A DNA stretch of 43,956 nt, taken from Methanobrevibacter ruminantium. Its GTDB lineage: Archaea > Methanobacteriota > Methanobacteria > Methanobacteriales > Methanobacteriaceae. Under the pieces are notes generated by a model, which saw nothing but the letters and a program-made list of their open reading frames with translations, was not told where the DNA came from and searched no databases. The DNA lies in contig NZ_JAEDCO010000012.1 in assembly GCF_016294135.1 (NCBI RefSeq), forward strand, positions 1 to 43,956, read 5' to 3'. Each line of letters begins with the position of its first letter. The stretch's first letter is position 1. The position numbers were made by a program, and so were the translations under genes. Positions 18,236-26,740 of the stretch are shown here, one piece after another.

Positions 18236-18688
18236 ATGATGAGAATAAGTATGTCTTTGCCAAAAAAGCTTTTGGCTGAATTTGATGAAGTTTTAAAAGA
18301 CAGGGGTTATCAATCACGTTCAAAAGGTATTCGTGATGCTTTAAGCGATTATATTTTAAGATATCAATGGATGAATGAAATGGAGGGTCAAAGGGTAGGT
18401 GTAATCACCATTATCTACGATCATCATTTCACCGGTGTTATGGAAAGCCTTGCAAACATCCAGCATGATTTCAGAAAGGAAATTAACGCAAGCATGCACA
18501 TCCACATGACTCACAAATACTGTATGGAAGTCATTGTTGTAAATGGTGATGTTACACAAATCAGAGACCTTACCGAAAGAATGATGAGACTTAAAGGTGT
18601 AGAGCATGTAAAACTTACCTCTACAGCTAACGGTGAGTCCTTAGACCATGAACACAGCCATGACCTTGATCATGACCACGTTCACTAA
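18236..18688 (+). CDS. nikR: Nickel-responsive transcriptional regulator NikR
   Basis: NikR is a nickel-sensing repressor with an N-terminal ribbon-helix-helix DNA-binding domain and a C-terminal ACT-like metal-binding domain. Here MMRISMSLPKKLLAEFDEVLK begins the ribbon-helix-helix. The high-affinity nickel ligands are present as His in NIQHDF, the HxH in MHIHMTH and Cys in KYCMEV. The C-terminus carries an extra histidine-rich tail, DHEHSHDLDHDHVH, not required in the family, which may store or deliver metal. The start at 18236 (or the next ATG at 18239) follows AGGTG; the longer upstream extension has no good site. Nickel is central to hydrogenases and methyl-CoM reductase, and hycI lies nearby. 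Confidence 0.93.
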   Translation: MMRISMSLPKKLLAEFDEVLKDRGYQSRSKGIRDALSDYILRYQWMNEMEGQRVGVITIIYDHHFTGVMESLANIQHDFRKEINASMHIHMTHKYCMEVIVVNGDVTQIRDLTERMMRLKGVEHVKLTSTANGESLDHEHSHDLDHDHVH

Positions 18689-18721
18689 TCATTAACTTTT
18701 TCTTAATTTTTATTAGAGGTT

Positions 18722-18737
18722 CATTAGTTGTCTAATG
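18722..18737 (+). terminator. Small hairpin after nikR
   Basis: The sequence cattag-ttgt-ctaatg forms a 6-bp hairpin, extendable by G-T pairs, 33 bases after the nikR stop. T-rich sequence follows at a short distance. It may terminate nikR transcription. Confidence 0.3.
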
Positions 18738-18827
18738 GGTCTTTATTTAAATATTTTAATATATTTTATATTCAAAATGTCAATTTAATCTATTTTTTTT
18801 TAAAATCTTTATTGATTGAGTGTTATT

Positions 18828-19754
18828 ATGAAATTCAAAGTAAATTCCTATCATTTTAAGCTTTTAAGAGATTATGAAAGGCTTAGCGCTTTCAAGGAAG
18901 CTATTGATGATTATGCAATAAGAAATGGTGGGGATTCCAATGGCTCAAATTGTAAAGTGGCTTTTGATTTGGGATGCGGTTCTGGAGTTTTAAGCTATTT
19001 TGCAAGAAGATATATGGATAAGATTATAGCTATTGAATTAAATAATTCAACCTATCAATTAGCTAAAGAGAACCTTAAAGAATTCGATAACATTCAAGTA
19101 TTCAATGATGATATATTAAGCTTTGATTTCAGTAAATTAAATGAAAAGGCAGACCTGATTATATGTGAGATGTTGGATACTGCATTGATAGATGAGGAGG
19201 AAGTTCCTGTATTGAATCGTGCAAGGAAATTCCTTAATGATGGCGGAGAGATCATACCTAATGGAATGATCAATTCAGCTGAAGCGGTATACATGAACAA
19301 TCACTTCATTCAGTATGAAGATGATGAATACAGTCCAATTTATGTTTCTTTAGGTGAATCTGTTGTTTATAGTGAATTTGACTTTATGGATGAAATCGAT
19401 TGCAATTTCTCTGCAGAAATAGAACTAAAGATATATGGTAAAGAAGAGTTGGTGGATGAAATTGGCTTTGAGGAAAGATTAAGTCAGGAAAAGTATGAGA
19501 AATTCAATTTTAAAGAAAATTTTAATATTGAAGAAGATAAATTAAAGATTAACGGCATTAAACTAACAAGCTTTACCAAATTGAATGAAAGCATTATCTG
19601 CGGACCTACCCCAATGCTAAATCCTGAAATGCTGATTCCAATGGAAGAGACTGAAGTGAAATGCAGCGATTCAGTAAGGATTAAATTGGAATATGTGATG
19701 GGTGGCGGTGTTGAAACCATCAGGACTGATGTTTTAGAAATCATTCATCAATGA
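18828..19754 (+). CDS. SAM-dependent methyltransferase, protein-arginine-methyltransferase-like
   Basis: The 308-residue protein contains a class I methyltransferase domain: motif I in VAFDLGCGSGVLSYFA, an acidic residue ending the second strand (IIAIELNN), IQVFNDDILSF, and then ICEMLDTALIDEEEVPVLNRARKFLNDGGEIIP. That last region, with its acidic loop and the VLxxARKFL/GGxxxP pattern, resembles the double-E loop of protein arginine methyltransferases, and a beta-rich C-terminal half follows, as in that family. The real substrate is unknown. Start ATG at 18828 is favoured because GAGTG lies just upstream; a frame start 12 bases earlier is not supported. Confidence 0.85.
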   Translation: MKFKVNSYHFKLLRDYERLSAFKEAIDDYAIRNGGDSNGSNCKVAFDLGCGSGVLSYFARRYMDKIIAIELNNSTYQLAKENLKEFDNIQVFNDDILSFDFSKLNEKADLIICEMLDTALIDEEEVPVLNRARKFLNDGGEIIPNGMINSAEAVYMNNHFIQYEDDEYSPIYVSLGESVVYSEFDFMDEIDCNFSAEIELKIYGKEELVDEIGFEERLSQEKYEKFNFKENFNIEEDKLKINGIKLTSFTKLNESIICGPTPMLNPEMLIPMEETEVKCSDSVRIKLEYVMGGGVETIRTDVLEIIHQ

Positions 19755-19913
19755 TGAGGTAATTTTTAATGGTAAAATAGGTGTTCATTCAATAAAATTT
19801 AGTTAAAATGTATGATGTTCAATTGATATGAAATATATTGAATGCATACTTTTTTAGTTGCATTTCAAGTGTAAAAATTTTCAAGTTTTTCAAATGTGTT
19901 CTATTGTGATAAA

Positions 19914-20609
19914 ATGTTAAATAATTTTGATGAAATAAGTTCTGATATTGATTTATTTTTAGAAAACTGCGATAGTCTTCTTATTTTAGGTATAGGAAAT
20001 GATATTCGTGGAGATGATGGTTTAGGGCCATATATAATTAATCAATTGGCTATTTTAAAAGATTATATCTTGAATAAATCAAATCAAAATGATAATAATC
20101 AAAAAATCAATAAGAATGGACTTGAAAATAAAGATAATGAATTTGGGTTTTTTGATAATGCAAATGACATTAACACTGGAAATACACCTCTGGATGAGGG
20201 TCTTGATTCGTACATGAACGAATTAAATGTTGATGTAAATGAGTCATTGATTGAAATGTTGGATAAAACATTTTTAATTAATGGTGGATCTGTTCCTGAG
20301 AACTTTACAGGACTTATTAAGAAACTTGACCCATCTCATATCATAATGGTTGATGCAAGTTTGATGAAAAGGCAAGCTGGTGAGATAAACATTGTAAATA
20401 AGGACAATATAGTTGATATAAGCATTTCAACACACTCAATGTCATTAGCATATCTGATTAAATATTTGCAGTTGGAAAAGGAGTATAAGATTCTCTTCAT
20501 TGGAATTGAACCTGAAATCATGGACTTGTCATTTGAATTGTCTGATAATGTTAAAGAGTCATCAGACATGCTTATAAAACTGTTGTTCGATAAGATTATA
20601 GCATATTAA
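19914..20609 (+). CDS. hycI: HycI-type hydrogenase maturation protease with a large insertion
   Basis: HycI-family proteases cut the C-terminal tail of the large subunit of [NiFe] hydrogenases after nickel insertion. Signatures are LILGIGNDIRGDDGLGP, NGGSVPENFTG, IIMVDASLM and STHSMSLAYLIKYL, followed by FIGIEPEIM; the nickel-sensing residues would be Asp35, the Asp of MVDAS and the His of STHS. Typical members are about 140-165 residues, but this one has 231: roughly residues 50-118 are an Asn/Asp-rich, low-complexity insertion between the first helix and the GGSVPENF strand. The ATG at 19914, after a GTGAT site with a 3-base spacer, is preferred over the ATG at 19896. Confidence 0.88.
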   Translation: MLNNFDEISSDIDLFLENCDSLLILGIGNDIRGDDGLGPYIINQLAILKDYILNKSNQNDNNQKINKNGLENKDNEFGFFDNANDINTGNTPLDEGLDSYMNELNVDVNESLIEMLDKTFLINGGSVPENFTGLIKKLDPSHIIMVDASLMKRQAGEINIVNKDNIVDISISTHSMSLAYLIKYLQLEKEYKILFIGIEPEIMDLSFELSDNVKESSDMLIKLLFDKIIAY

Positions 20610-20741
20610 TGCATTAAAAACTTTTTTTATTTTTTATTTTACTTAATTCATTGAAAATAAGGTATTTCTTTTCTTTTTTTAGTAAATTATATTTAATACG
20701 ATTTTAAATATATTAATAGATTAAAGAATTCTAGTGATTTT

Positions 20742-21881
20742 ATGAAAGTTTTGTTTATTGGATCAAGATTATACGATGATGTGGCTTATCATGTTGATAA
20801 ATTGGGAGTTGAAAGCATAATTACAGAATCAAACGAGGAAGCTCCTAATTTGGATTTGCCTACCAAATATTATATCGTTCCAAGAGGAATGGATAAGCCA
20901 ATGGAAATAGCTATTGAAGAGGAAGTTGACGCAATCGTTCCCCTTTTAGGAATTGACCCTCCATTGATGAGTGTAGCGGTCATGAAGGAGGAAATTGAAG
21001 AGAAACATAACATTCCAGTAATCTCTTCCAACGTAAATGCCGTATCAATTGCATCCGATAAGATAAAAACCAAGGAATTCTTTAAATCAATCAATCTAAA
21101 CGTTCCTCCTGCAAATGTCTTGAATAGAAATGACTTTGACACTGAAGAGGAATTTATAGAAAAGTTAGGCTTTGATTTCCCTATTGTCCTAAAACAGGGA
21201 GAGGGCCAAGGCGGTAAGGACATTTGCATAACAAATGAATTTAAGGATGTTTTGGATTACTTTGAGAATTTTGAGCAAGCATTGATTGAAAAGTTCATCG
21301 AAGGATCTGAAGTTTCCATTGAAGTTATAGGATGGAATGGGGAATACTTGCCGTTGGTACCGGTTTACAAGGGAGAAACCAATTTGGAAGGAATTCATCC
21401 AATCAAAAGACTCAGATATGGTCCTTGCAACTTTGAAAATATGGATAATGAAGAGTTTAGAAAAATAGCAAAGCACATTGCAACAAACCTTAAATCCGAA
21501 GGAACAATAGATATGGACTTGATTTATTCAAAAGAGGAAAACAAGGTTTATGCAATTGAGATAAACACTCGTCCAAGCGGTACAAGATACCTTTCCTTTG
21601 CATGTACGGACTTAAATCCATTGAACTTGCTTGTAGACATTGCAATTGGTAAATTCGATGTAAAAGAGCTTGAAAAGGAAATGAAGAGCTATTGCACTTT
21701 AGAGATTCCAATTGGTGATTATGAAGGACCAACTCCTCAGGAACCTGTAAAGGAATACATTAAGGGCAATTTCATTGTTCATGGCCCTAAAGGATACCAA
21801 AGGGTAACAATCAGGGGAAAGACTCGTGAAGAAACCTTTGAAATAGCTAAGGAATTAACTGGAAATGATTACAGTTTTTAG
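20742..21881 (+). CDS. CarB-like ATP-grasp ligase (putative pseudomurein pathway)
   Basis: The 379-residue protein is a stand-alone ATP-grasp enzyme related to one half of the carbamoyl-phosphate synthase large subunit: an N-terminal Rossmann-like domain (MKVLFIGSRLYDDVAYHV), the ATP-binding loop IVLKQGEGQGGKDI, and the metal-binding GTIDMDLIYS...YAIEINTRPSGTR near residues 265-290. ATP-grasp enzymes form an acyl-phosphate and then a carboxylate-amine bond. It is followed by MraY-like and Mur-ligase-like genes on the same strand; CarB-like ATP-grasp proteins accompany those genes in pseudomurein-walled methanogens, so a role in making the wall peptide or amino sugar is likely, though unproven here. 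A CarB role in arginine or pyrimidine synthesis is less likely given its length. Confidence 0.85.
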   Translation: MKVLFIGSRLYDDVAYHVDKLGVESIITESNEEAPNLDLPTKYYIVPRGMDKPMEIAIEEEVDAIVPLLGIDPPLMSVAVMKEEIEEKHNIPVISSNVNAVSIASDKIKTKEFFKSINLNVPPANVLNRNDFDTEEEFIEKLGFDFPIVLKQGEGQGGKDICITNEFKDVLDYFENFEQALIEKFIEGSEVSIEVIGWNGEYLPLVPVYKGETNLEGIHPIKRLRYGPCNFENMDNEEFRKIAKHIATNLKSEGTIDMDLIYSKEENKVYAIEINTRPSGTRYLSFACTDLNPLNLLVDIAIGKFDVKELEKEMKSYCTLEIPIGDYEGPTPQEPVKEYIKGNFIVHGPKGYQRVTIRGKTREETFEIAKELTGNDYSF

Positions 21882-22039
21882 ATAAAACCATTCATTTTTC
21901 AATATTGTTCTTTTTTTAATTATTTTTTCATCTTTTTTTAATTTTTTTCAATCTTCTCTTTCTTCAATAATTTATCTAATTCACAAATTCTCTTTTAAAA
22001 TCTTCTTTTCATTCAAATACATTTTTTATGAGGTTCTTT

Positions 22040-22110
22040 TGATATTATCACTATGTAATGATAATATCATTGTAATATCATTTTCTTATATGTAAATAAA
22101 AATATAAATA
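22040..22110 (+). promoter_or_regulatory. Dyad and TATA box upstream of the MraY-like gene
   Basis: tgatattatc (22040-22049) and gataatatca (22060-22069) form a perfect 10-bp inverted repeat with 10-nt spacing; a further half-site, taatatcat, follows at 22073-22081. About 30 bases downstream is a TATA-like aatataaata (22101-22110), and the gene starts at 22199. The position just before the TATA box suits an activator or repressor of the pseudomurein genes. The rest of the 317-base gap from 21882 is T-rich and probably holds the terminator of the previous gene. Confidence 0.45.
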
Positions 22111-22198
22111 TTAGGTTAACTATAAAATATTATATTTAATATGTATGAATTTTTTAATATTTTTTAAGAATTTAGTGTGATAAATTAGTGTGATGAAA

Positions 22199-23272
22199 AT
22201 GGATTTGACAAAAGTAATTATAATGTTTTTAATAACCTTCTTTGCAACTGTGATATTCACTTGGTTTGTAAGGAAAACATTAAGGGATGCAGACTTGTCT
22301 GACAATCCTATAGTAAGTGAACATAGACATAAGGCAGGAACCCCTACAATGGGAGGAATAGCTTTCTTATTTGCTATTTTGCTTATTCTTTCATTATATT
22401 ATAAAAACACAGATATTTTAATCATTTCATTTATCATGCTTACTGGTGGAGTAATGGGATTGCTTGATGACCTATTAGGTCTTAGAGTAAAGGAATATCA
22501 AAAGGTAGTTAAGAACATTAGCGATTCTATTGTTCCTATAGGCCTTCTTGATTTAGGAGTTGGTGAAGAGGCAAGAATCACCACTGACAAGGCTAAAGAG
22601 CAAGTAGGCGCATTGGTTGATGAAGGCAAGCTTGAGATTGTAGCTGAAATTCCAATCAAATACGAGCCAAGTGAAGGAGTAAAAATCATTGTACAGCTAT
22701 TGCCTGGTTTATTCTTGGCATTTACCGGTGCTGTAGCAACTTGCGGTGGATTCAACTTAGGCCTTTTGGCATATCCTGTTTTGATCATAGGTGTATTAGG
22801 TGCAATCAATGCAGTGAATCTCATTGATGGTATGGACGGTTTAGCTGCTGGAATAATAACTATTGCATCATTTGCATGCTGCATTTACGGATACATGTTT
22901 GGAAATCCAACAGCACTTTATCCATTTGGACTCTTGACTGCAATCTGTCTAGGATTCTTGGTATTCAATAGGTATCCTGCTTCAATATTCATGGGAGACA
23001 CCGGTTCATTTATTTTAGGTACAGGTTATGCTGCAGCAGTTTTCCTAACTGACATGCCTTACTTTGGATTGCTCGCATTGGCTGTTCCAATAGTATCAAC
23101 AATCATAAGCTTAATGCACAGAGCTCATATAATCACATTGCCTGTAGAGCCATTGCATCATACCTTGAATTACAAGGGAATCTCTGAAATCAAGATTGTT
23201 TTAAGCTATTGGCTACTTACTGTAGCAGTATGTGCAATTGGAATTTTAGGAAAACTTTATCTCTTTTCATAA
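22199..23272 (+). CDS. MraY/WecA-family polyprenyl-phosphate sugar-phosphate transferase
   Basis: This multi-pass membrane enzyme (357 residues, about ten hydrophobic segments) transfers a sugar-phosphate from a UDP-sugar to a polyprenyl phosphate. Family motifs are HKAGTPTMGG (44-53), the catalytic aspartates in GLLDDLLGL (88-95), NAVNLIDGMDGLAAG (204-218), FMGDTGSF and, in place of the bacterial HHH, PLHHTLNYKG. It is unusual in having about 65-70 residues (97-164) between the DDxxG motif and the next helix, where bacterial MraY has about 20. In pseudomurein-walled methanogens MraY-like enzymes are proposed to load the wall precursor onto undecaprenyl phosphate. The ATG at 22199 follows a GTGAT site. 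Its neighbours are the ATP-grasp and Mur-ligase-like genes. Confidence 0.92.
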   Translation: MDLTKVIIMFLITFFATVIFTWFVRKTLRDADLSDNPIVSEHRHKAGTPTMGGIAFLFAILLILSLYYKNTDILIISFIMLTGGVMGLLDDLLGLRVKEYQKVVKNISDSIVPIGLLDLGVGEEARITTDKAKEQVGALVDEGKLEIVAEIPIKYEPSEGVKIIVQLLPGLFLAFTGAVATCGGFNLGLLAYPVLIIGVLGAINAVNLIDGMDGLAAGIITIASFACCIYGYMFGNPTALYPFGLLTAICLGFLVFNRYPASIFMGDTGSFILGTGYAAAVFLTDMPYFGLLALAVPIVSTIISLMHRAHIITLPVEPLHHTLNYKGISEIKIVLSYWLLTVAVCAIGILGKLYLFS

Positions 23273-23387
23273 GATTTCAATTAACTAATTTAAATTAAAT
23301 TTTCAATTAATTTATCAATTTGTATCAATTATTTACAATTATTTTTATCTATTATTTTTATTCTTATAAACACATTAAGGGATTGAA

Positions 23388-25034
23388 ATGTCAAAAACAT
23401 ATTTTTTAAATGAATTAGCAGATTCAGTATCTTCTTTAAACACTTTTTCTATCGATCAGCTTGCAGATTCCATTGGTGGAAAGATTTATGGATCCAATGG
23501 CTATAAGGCTTCAAATGGATTTACAGGAATATTCGAAACATTGAATGAAGCTCATGAGGGAGATATTGTAATAAGGCATTGGATTAACGGCAGGGGTGTT
23601 GAAATAGCAAATGAGAAGAATGTCGCTTGCCTAATCACATTGACTCCTAAGGAAGATGCTTTGGAAATGGCAGAAAAACTCCAGTTTCCAGTGATTGTAG
23701 TTGATAGAATTGAATTTGCAAATGCATTTGCAATCAAATGGACAATTGACAATTTGGTTCCTGACTGCAAAAGAGTGGTAATCAGTGGAACAAACGGTAA
23801 ATCCACAAGCTCCCATATGATTTATCATATCCTATCCCATGCAGGATACAATGTATTTACAAATACCGATGCAAAGTCTGAATTCAACACCTTGATTGAC
23901 CCGATGGTTGCAAAATTGATTTCAGAAGAGGTTTTGGCAAATCAGGGAGTTGACCCAAGATTATTCAATTTCATATGTGACATTCCAAACAAGGAAGTAT
24001 TTGATTATCTTGTCATAGAAGTTTCAGAAGTGCAAGGTTGGGGAACAGATTTAATGGAAAACCATGCATTGATCATGTCTTCAGCAATCAATCCGGATGT
24101 TGGAGTTGTAACAAATGTTGCAATGGACCATATTGGTCTTGTAAACTCAATAGAGGACGTTTTTGAAGAGACATCCGGTGTAGTTAAGGCTACAAGCAAA
24201 GGAGGGGTTGTCCTCAATTTTGATGATGAGAATGTCTTGAACATGAAACAGTTTTTAAATGATGGCGTTGACGCTTACTTCACTTCAATGGAAAAAGGTC
24301 TAATCGAAGATTATGATGCAAATAGTGATAAGAAAGTCTATTTTGACAGAGATGAAAAGAAGATAAAGTATGATGGTGAATCAATTTTAAGCTTTGAAGA
24401 GCTTCCATTTACCGGAGAGCATTTTATCCGAAATATCCTTTCTGCAATTTCTGCATGCATTTCATTGGAGATTCCAATTGAGGATATTGTAGATGGAGTT
24501 AAAACTTACAGGCCTTTAAGCAGAAGATTCACAAGGCTTTACGATGAGCCTATAGTCATTGATGACTTTGCACATAATCCGGATGGAATAAAGAACACAG
24601 TCAGGGCAAGCTATGACTTGGCAGAGCAATTGGATAAGAATGACTTGTATGTTGCCTGTGCAATCAGAGGTTCCCGTGGTGAAACATTGAATGGCCTTAA
24701 TTCAGAGGCTTTGGCAGAAGTGATTAAGGAATTGCGTCACAGAAATGATGACTTGATTGAAAAGGACCCAAGCGCTAAGAAAAGAAAGATCTACTTAACA
24801 TTATCCTCAAGCGTTGATTTGGTGGACCATTTGAATTATGTTGAAGACTTTGAAAAGGACATATTCTTTGCCAAATTGGATGAGAAGCATATCAAGTACA
24901 ATCATTTTGAAAAGCTGTATGATGCTTTAGGATACATTATGGAAACTGCAGACAATGATGATGTTGTATTGTTGATTGGTGCACAAGGAATGGATCCTGC
25001 ATCAGAGGTATTGAAAGATATTTTAGGACATTAA
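23388..25034 (+). CDS. Mur-ligase family peptide ligase (putative pseudomurein synthesis)
   Basis: Mur ligases join an amino acid to a nucleotide-linked precursor using ATP. The 548-residue protein has the three-domain layout: an N-terminal substrate domain (1-125), the ATPase domain with VVISGTNGKSTSSHM and the switch region NPDVGVVTNVAMDHIG, and a C-terminal domain starting near RRFTRLYDEPIVIDDFAHNPDGI. Bacterial MurE-type enzymes use the same GTNGKST and DYAHNPDG-like motifs, here IDDFAHNPDG. Length is somewhat above bacterial MurE/F because of extra N-terminal and internal segments. Archaeal Mur-like ligases are thought to build the pseudomurein peptide; which amino acid this one adds cannot be inferred. 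The start ATG at 23388 follows GGGATTGAA. Confidence 0.9.
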   Translation: MSKTYFLNELADSVSSLNTFSIDQLADSIGGKIYGSNGYKASNGFTGIFETLNEAHEGDIVIRHWINGRGVEIANEKNVACLITLTPKEDALEMAEKLQFPVIVVDRIEFANAFAIKWTIDNLVPDCKRVVISGTNGKSTSSHMIYHILSHAGYNVFTNTDAKSEFNTLIDPMVAKLISEEVLANQGVDPRLFNFICDIPNKEVFDYLVIEVSEVQGWGTDLMENHALIMSSAINPDVGVVTNVAMDHIGLVNSIEDVFEETSGVVKATSKGGVVLNFDDENVLNMKQFLNDGVDAYFTSMEKGLIEDYDANSDKKVYFDRDEKKIKYDGESILSFEELPFTGEHFIRNILSAISACISLEIPIEDIVDGVKTYRPLSRRFTRLYDEPIVIDDFAHNPDGIKNTVRASYDLAEQLDKNDLYVACAIRGSRGETLNGLNSEALAEVIKELRHRNDDLIEKDPSAKKRKIYLTLSSSVDLVDHLNYVEDFEKDIFFAKLDEKHIKYNHFEKLYDALGYIMETADNDDVVLLIGAQGMDPASEVLKDILGH

Positions 25035-25110
25035 ATAGTGTAGAATTATATTTTTACAAATTTTATTTACAAATCATTTAATTTATTATTTTTCTTAAAG
25101 AGTTGTTTAT

Positions 25111-26733
25111 ATGAGTGAATTTTGTTTTAGTTTCTTGGAAAATCAGTTTAGAGACATATACTTAGACTGTGCCCGGATGGATAAGAATCTCATTGAAGGA
25201 GATGGAGTGGAAGCTATTCTGATTGCTGGAAGAATAGCTGAAAAGATCGCTAAGGCAATTTTCGCTTATGAAGGAATCAAGGATGATGAAAACAGCCAAT
25301 ATAAAAGGATTGAAAAGTTAAATAAGGCAAATATCTTGCCGAATAACATAAAAAATGACTTTTCAAAGCTTAGAAGATTAAGAAATGATGTTTATCACAA
25401 TACATTAAACAGTGATGGAACTGGTGGATTCAGACCATCACAACAAACAAATAAGCCTTATGTTCAGAATGGTGGTTTAAGGGATTATAAAACAGGGTTC
25501 AATGAAGTGAAAGATGATTCTTCATTTAATGATGATAATGAAATTGTCAACCCATCAACCAATCCCCTTTTATCTAAAAGCCCTTCAAATGATATAAGCG
25601 GTGAGCTTCAGGCTGCAAGTGAAGCACATAAGATCATCTTCAATATATGTGTCTGGTTTTATGTAAATTATTCTGGGGATAAGGACTTTATAAGGCCTAA
25701 ATATAAGCTTAGCAGAAGAACACAGGATGCAGACTTCCTGATTAGGTTAAAATCAGCAATTAATGATGGCAAGGATTTCATAAGACTTAGGCAATCCAGT
25801 CCCAACAATGAAATCATACAGATATTGAATGAATTGTACATCCCTAAAGCAAAAGAGGAAAAGGATGAAAATCTTGTTTATGGAATTAATAATCAGGAAA
25901 TAAAGATTAGACAACCAGATGTTCCCTATTCACAATGCTTGGGAATTACATATGACGATAATCTTTTCATGTGGAAAGCAGAGCATGGGGATAAGGAATT
26001 GGGATTATACCAATCATCTAAAGAGGCTTTTGAAGCAAGGGAAATTTATATCCATTCAATTCCAATGCCTAGAAAGATAGGTGGAGCATATTCCAAAGCA
26101 AGAGGAATCTCATTCAGCAAAATACAGAAGTTATGGTCTGCAAGCGTTAAGGGACAGATAATCTCATATCACTCAAGTGAAAATGAGGCAATCAAGGCAA
26201 GAAAGGATTACTTGAAGGAAAACGGTTTGGTTGATGTAAAGGTCAAAGGCGGCTATAAGACAATCACCCTTGAGGAAAGGGATAAGTTAAGGGCTAAAGC
26301 AAAAGAGAATGCTAAAAAGACCAAAAGTTCAAAGCCACTCAAGTCAATTGATTCAAAGTCAAGCATTAAGAAGGAAATGGCTAAAAGCAAAGATTCCAAT
26401 AAAAAATCTAAATTGGATTATGCTAAGGAATTTAAAAAAGGCACTGAAAAAAATAAGGTCAAGGTTGAAAGTGGAAATAAGGTCCAAAAAGAAAAAGCTA
26501 AAAAGAAGGTTAAGGTTAGCGGTGGAGCTAAAGTTTCCAAATCCAAGTCCAAAAAGTCAGACTCAACATTAAGTCAGAAAAAATCCTCTAAGTATGAAGG
26601 TGTTTATTATGAGGGAGGATTATTCATGTGGAGTGCTGAAGTTGATGGCAAGCATTTAGGTTTATTCCCAACTGAAGAAGAGGCTCATGAGAAAAGAGCA
26701 GAATACATTAAAAAAAATCTTGAATTTTGGTGA
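25111..26733 (+). CDS. HEPN/DUF4145-like protein with three AP2-like repeats
   Basis: The 540-residue protein has three parts. Residues 1-100 and about 165-190 form a helical DUF4145/HEPN-like domain containing RNDVYH (91-96), a match to the HEPN motif Rx4H; a polar Asn/Ser-rich insertion splits it. Next come two AP2-like repeats (about 275-312: LGITYDDNLFMWKAEHGDKELGLYQ, shown in part, and 330-370), then a Lys/Ser-rich linker (about 380-490) and a third AP2-like repeat (about 494-536: YEGVYYEGGLFMWSAEVDG...LGLFPTEEEA). AP2 domains bind DNA in homing endonucleases and plant factors; HEPN domains include RNases. Combined, a nucleic-acid-targeting HEPN protein is possible but untested. The zinc-ribbon gene begins eight bases after its stop. 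Confidence 0.75.
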   Translation: MSEFCFSFLENQFRDIYLDCARMDKNLIEGDGVEAILIAGRIAEKIAKAIFAYEGIKDDENSQYKRIEKLNKANILPNNIKNDFSKLRRLRNDVYHNTLNSDGTGGFRPSQQTNKPYVQNGGLRDYKTGFNEVKDDSSFNDDNEIVNPSTNPLLSKSPSNDISGELQAASEAHKIIFNICVWFYVNYSGDKDFIRPKYKLSRRTQDADFLIRLKSAINDGKDFIRLRQSSPNNEIIQILNELYIPKAKEEKDENLVYGINNQEIKIRQPDVPYSQCLGITYDDNLFMWKAEHGDKELGLYQSSKEAFEAREIYIHSIPMPRKIGGAYSKARGISFSKIQKLWSASVKGQIISYHSSENEAIKARKDYLKENGLVDVKVKGGYKTITLEERDKLRAKAKENAKKTKSSKPLKSIDSKSSIKKEMAKSKDSNKKSKLDYAKEFKKGTEKNKVKVESGNKVQKEKAKKKVKVSGGAKVSKSKSKKSDSTLSQKKSSKYEGVYYEGGLFMWSAEVDGKHLGLFPTEEEAHEKRAEYIKKNLEFW

Positions 26734-26740
26734 TGAGAAC

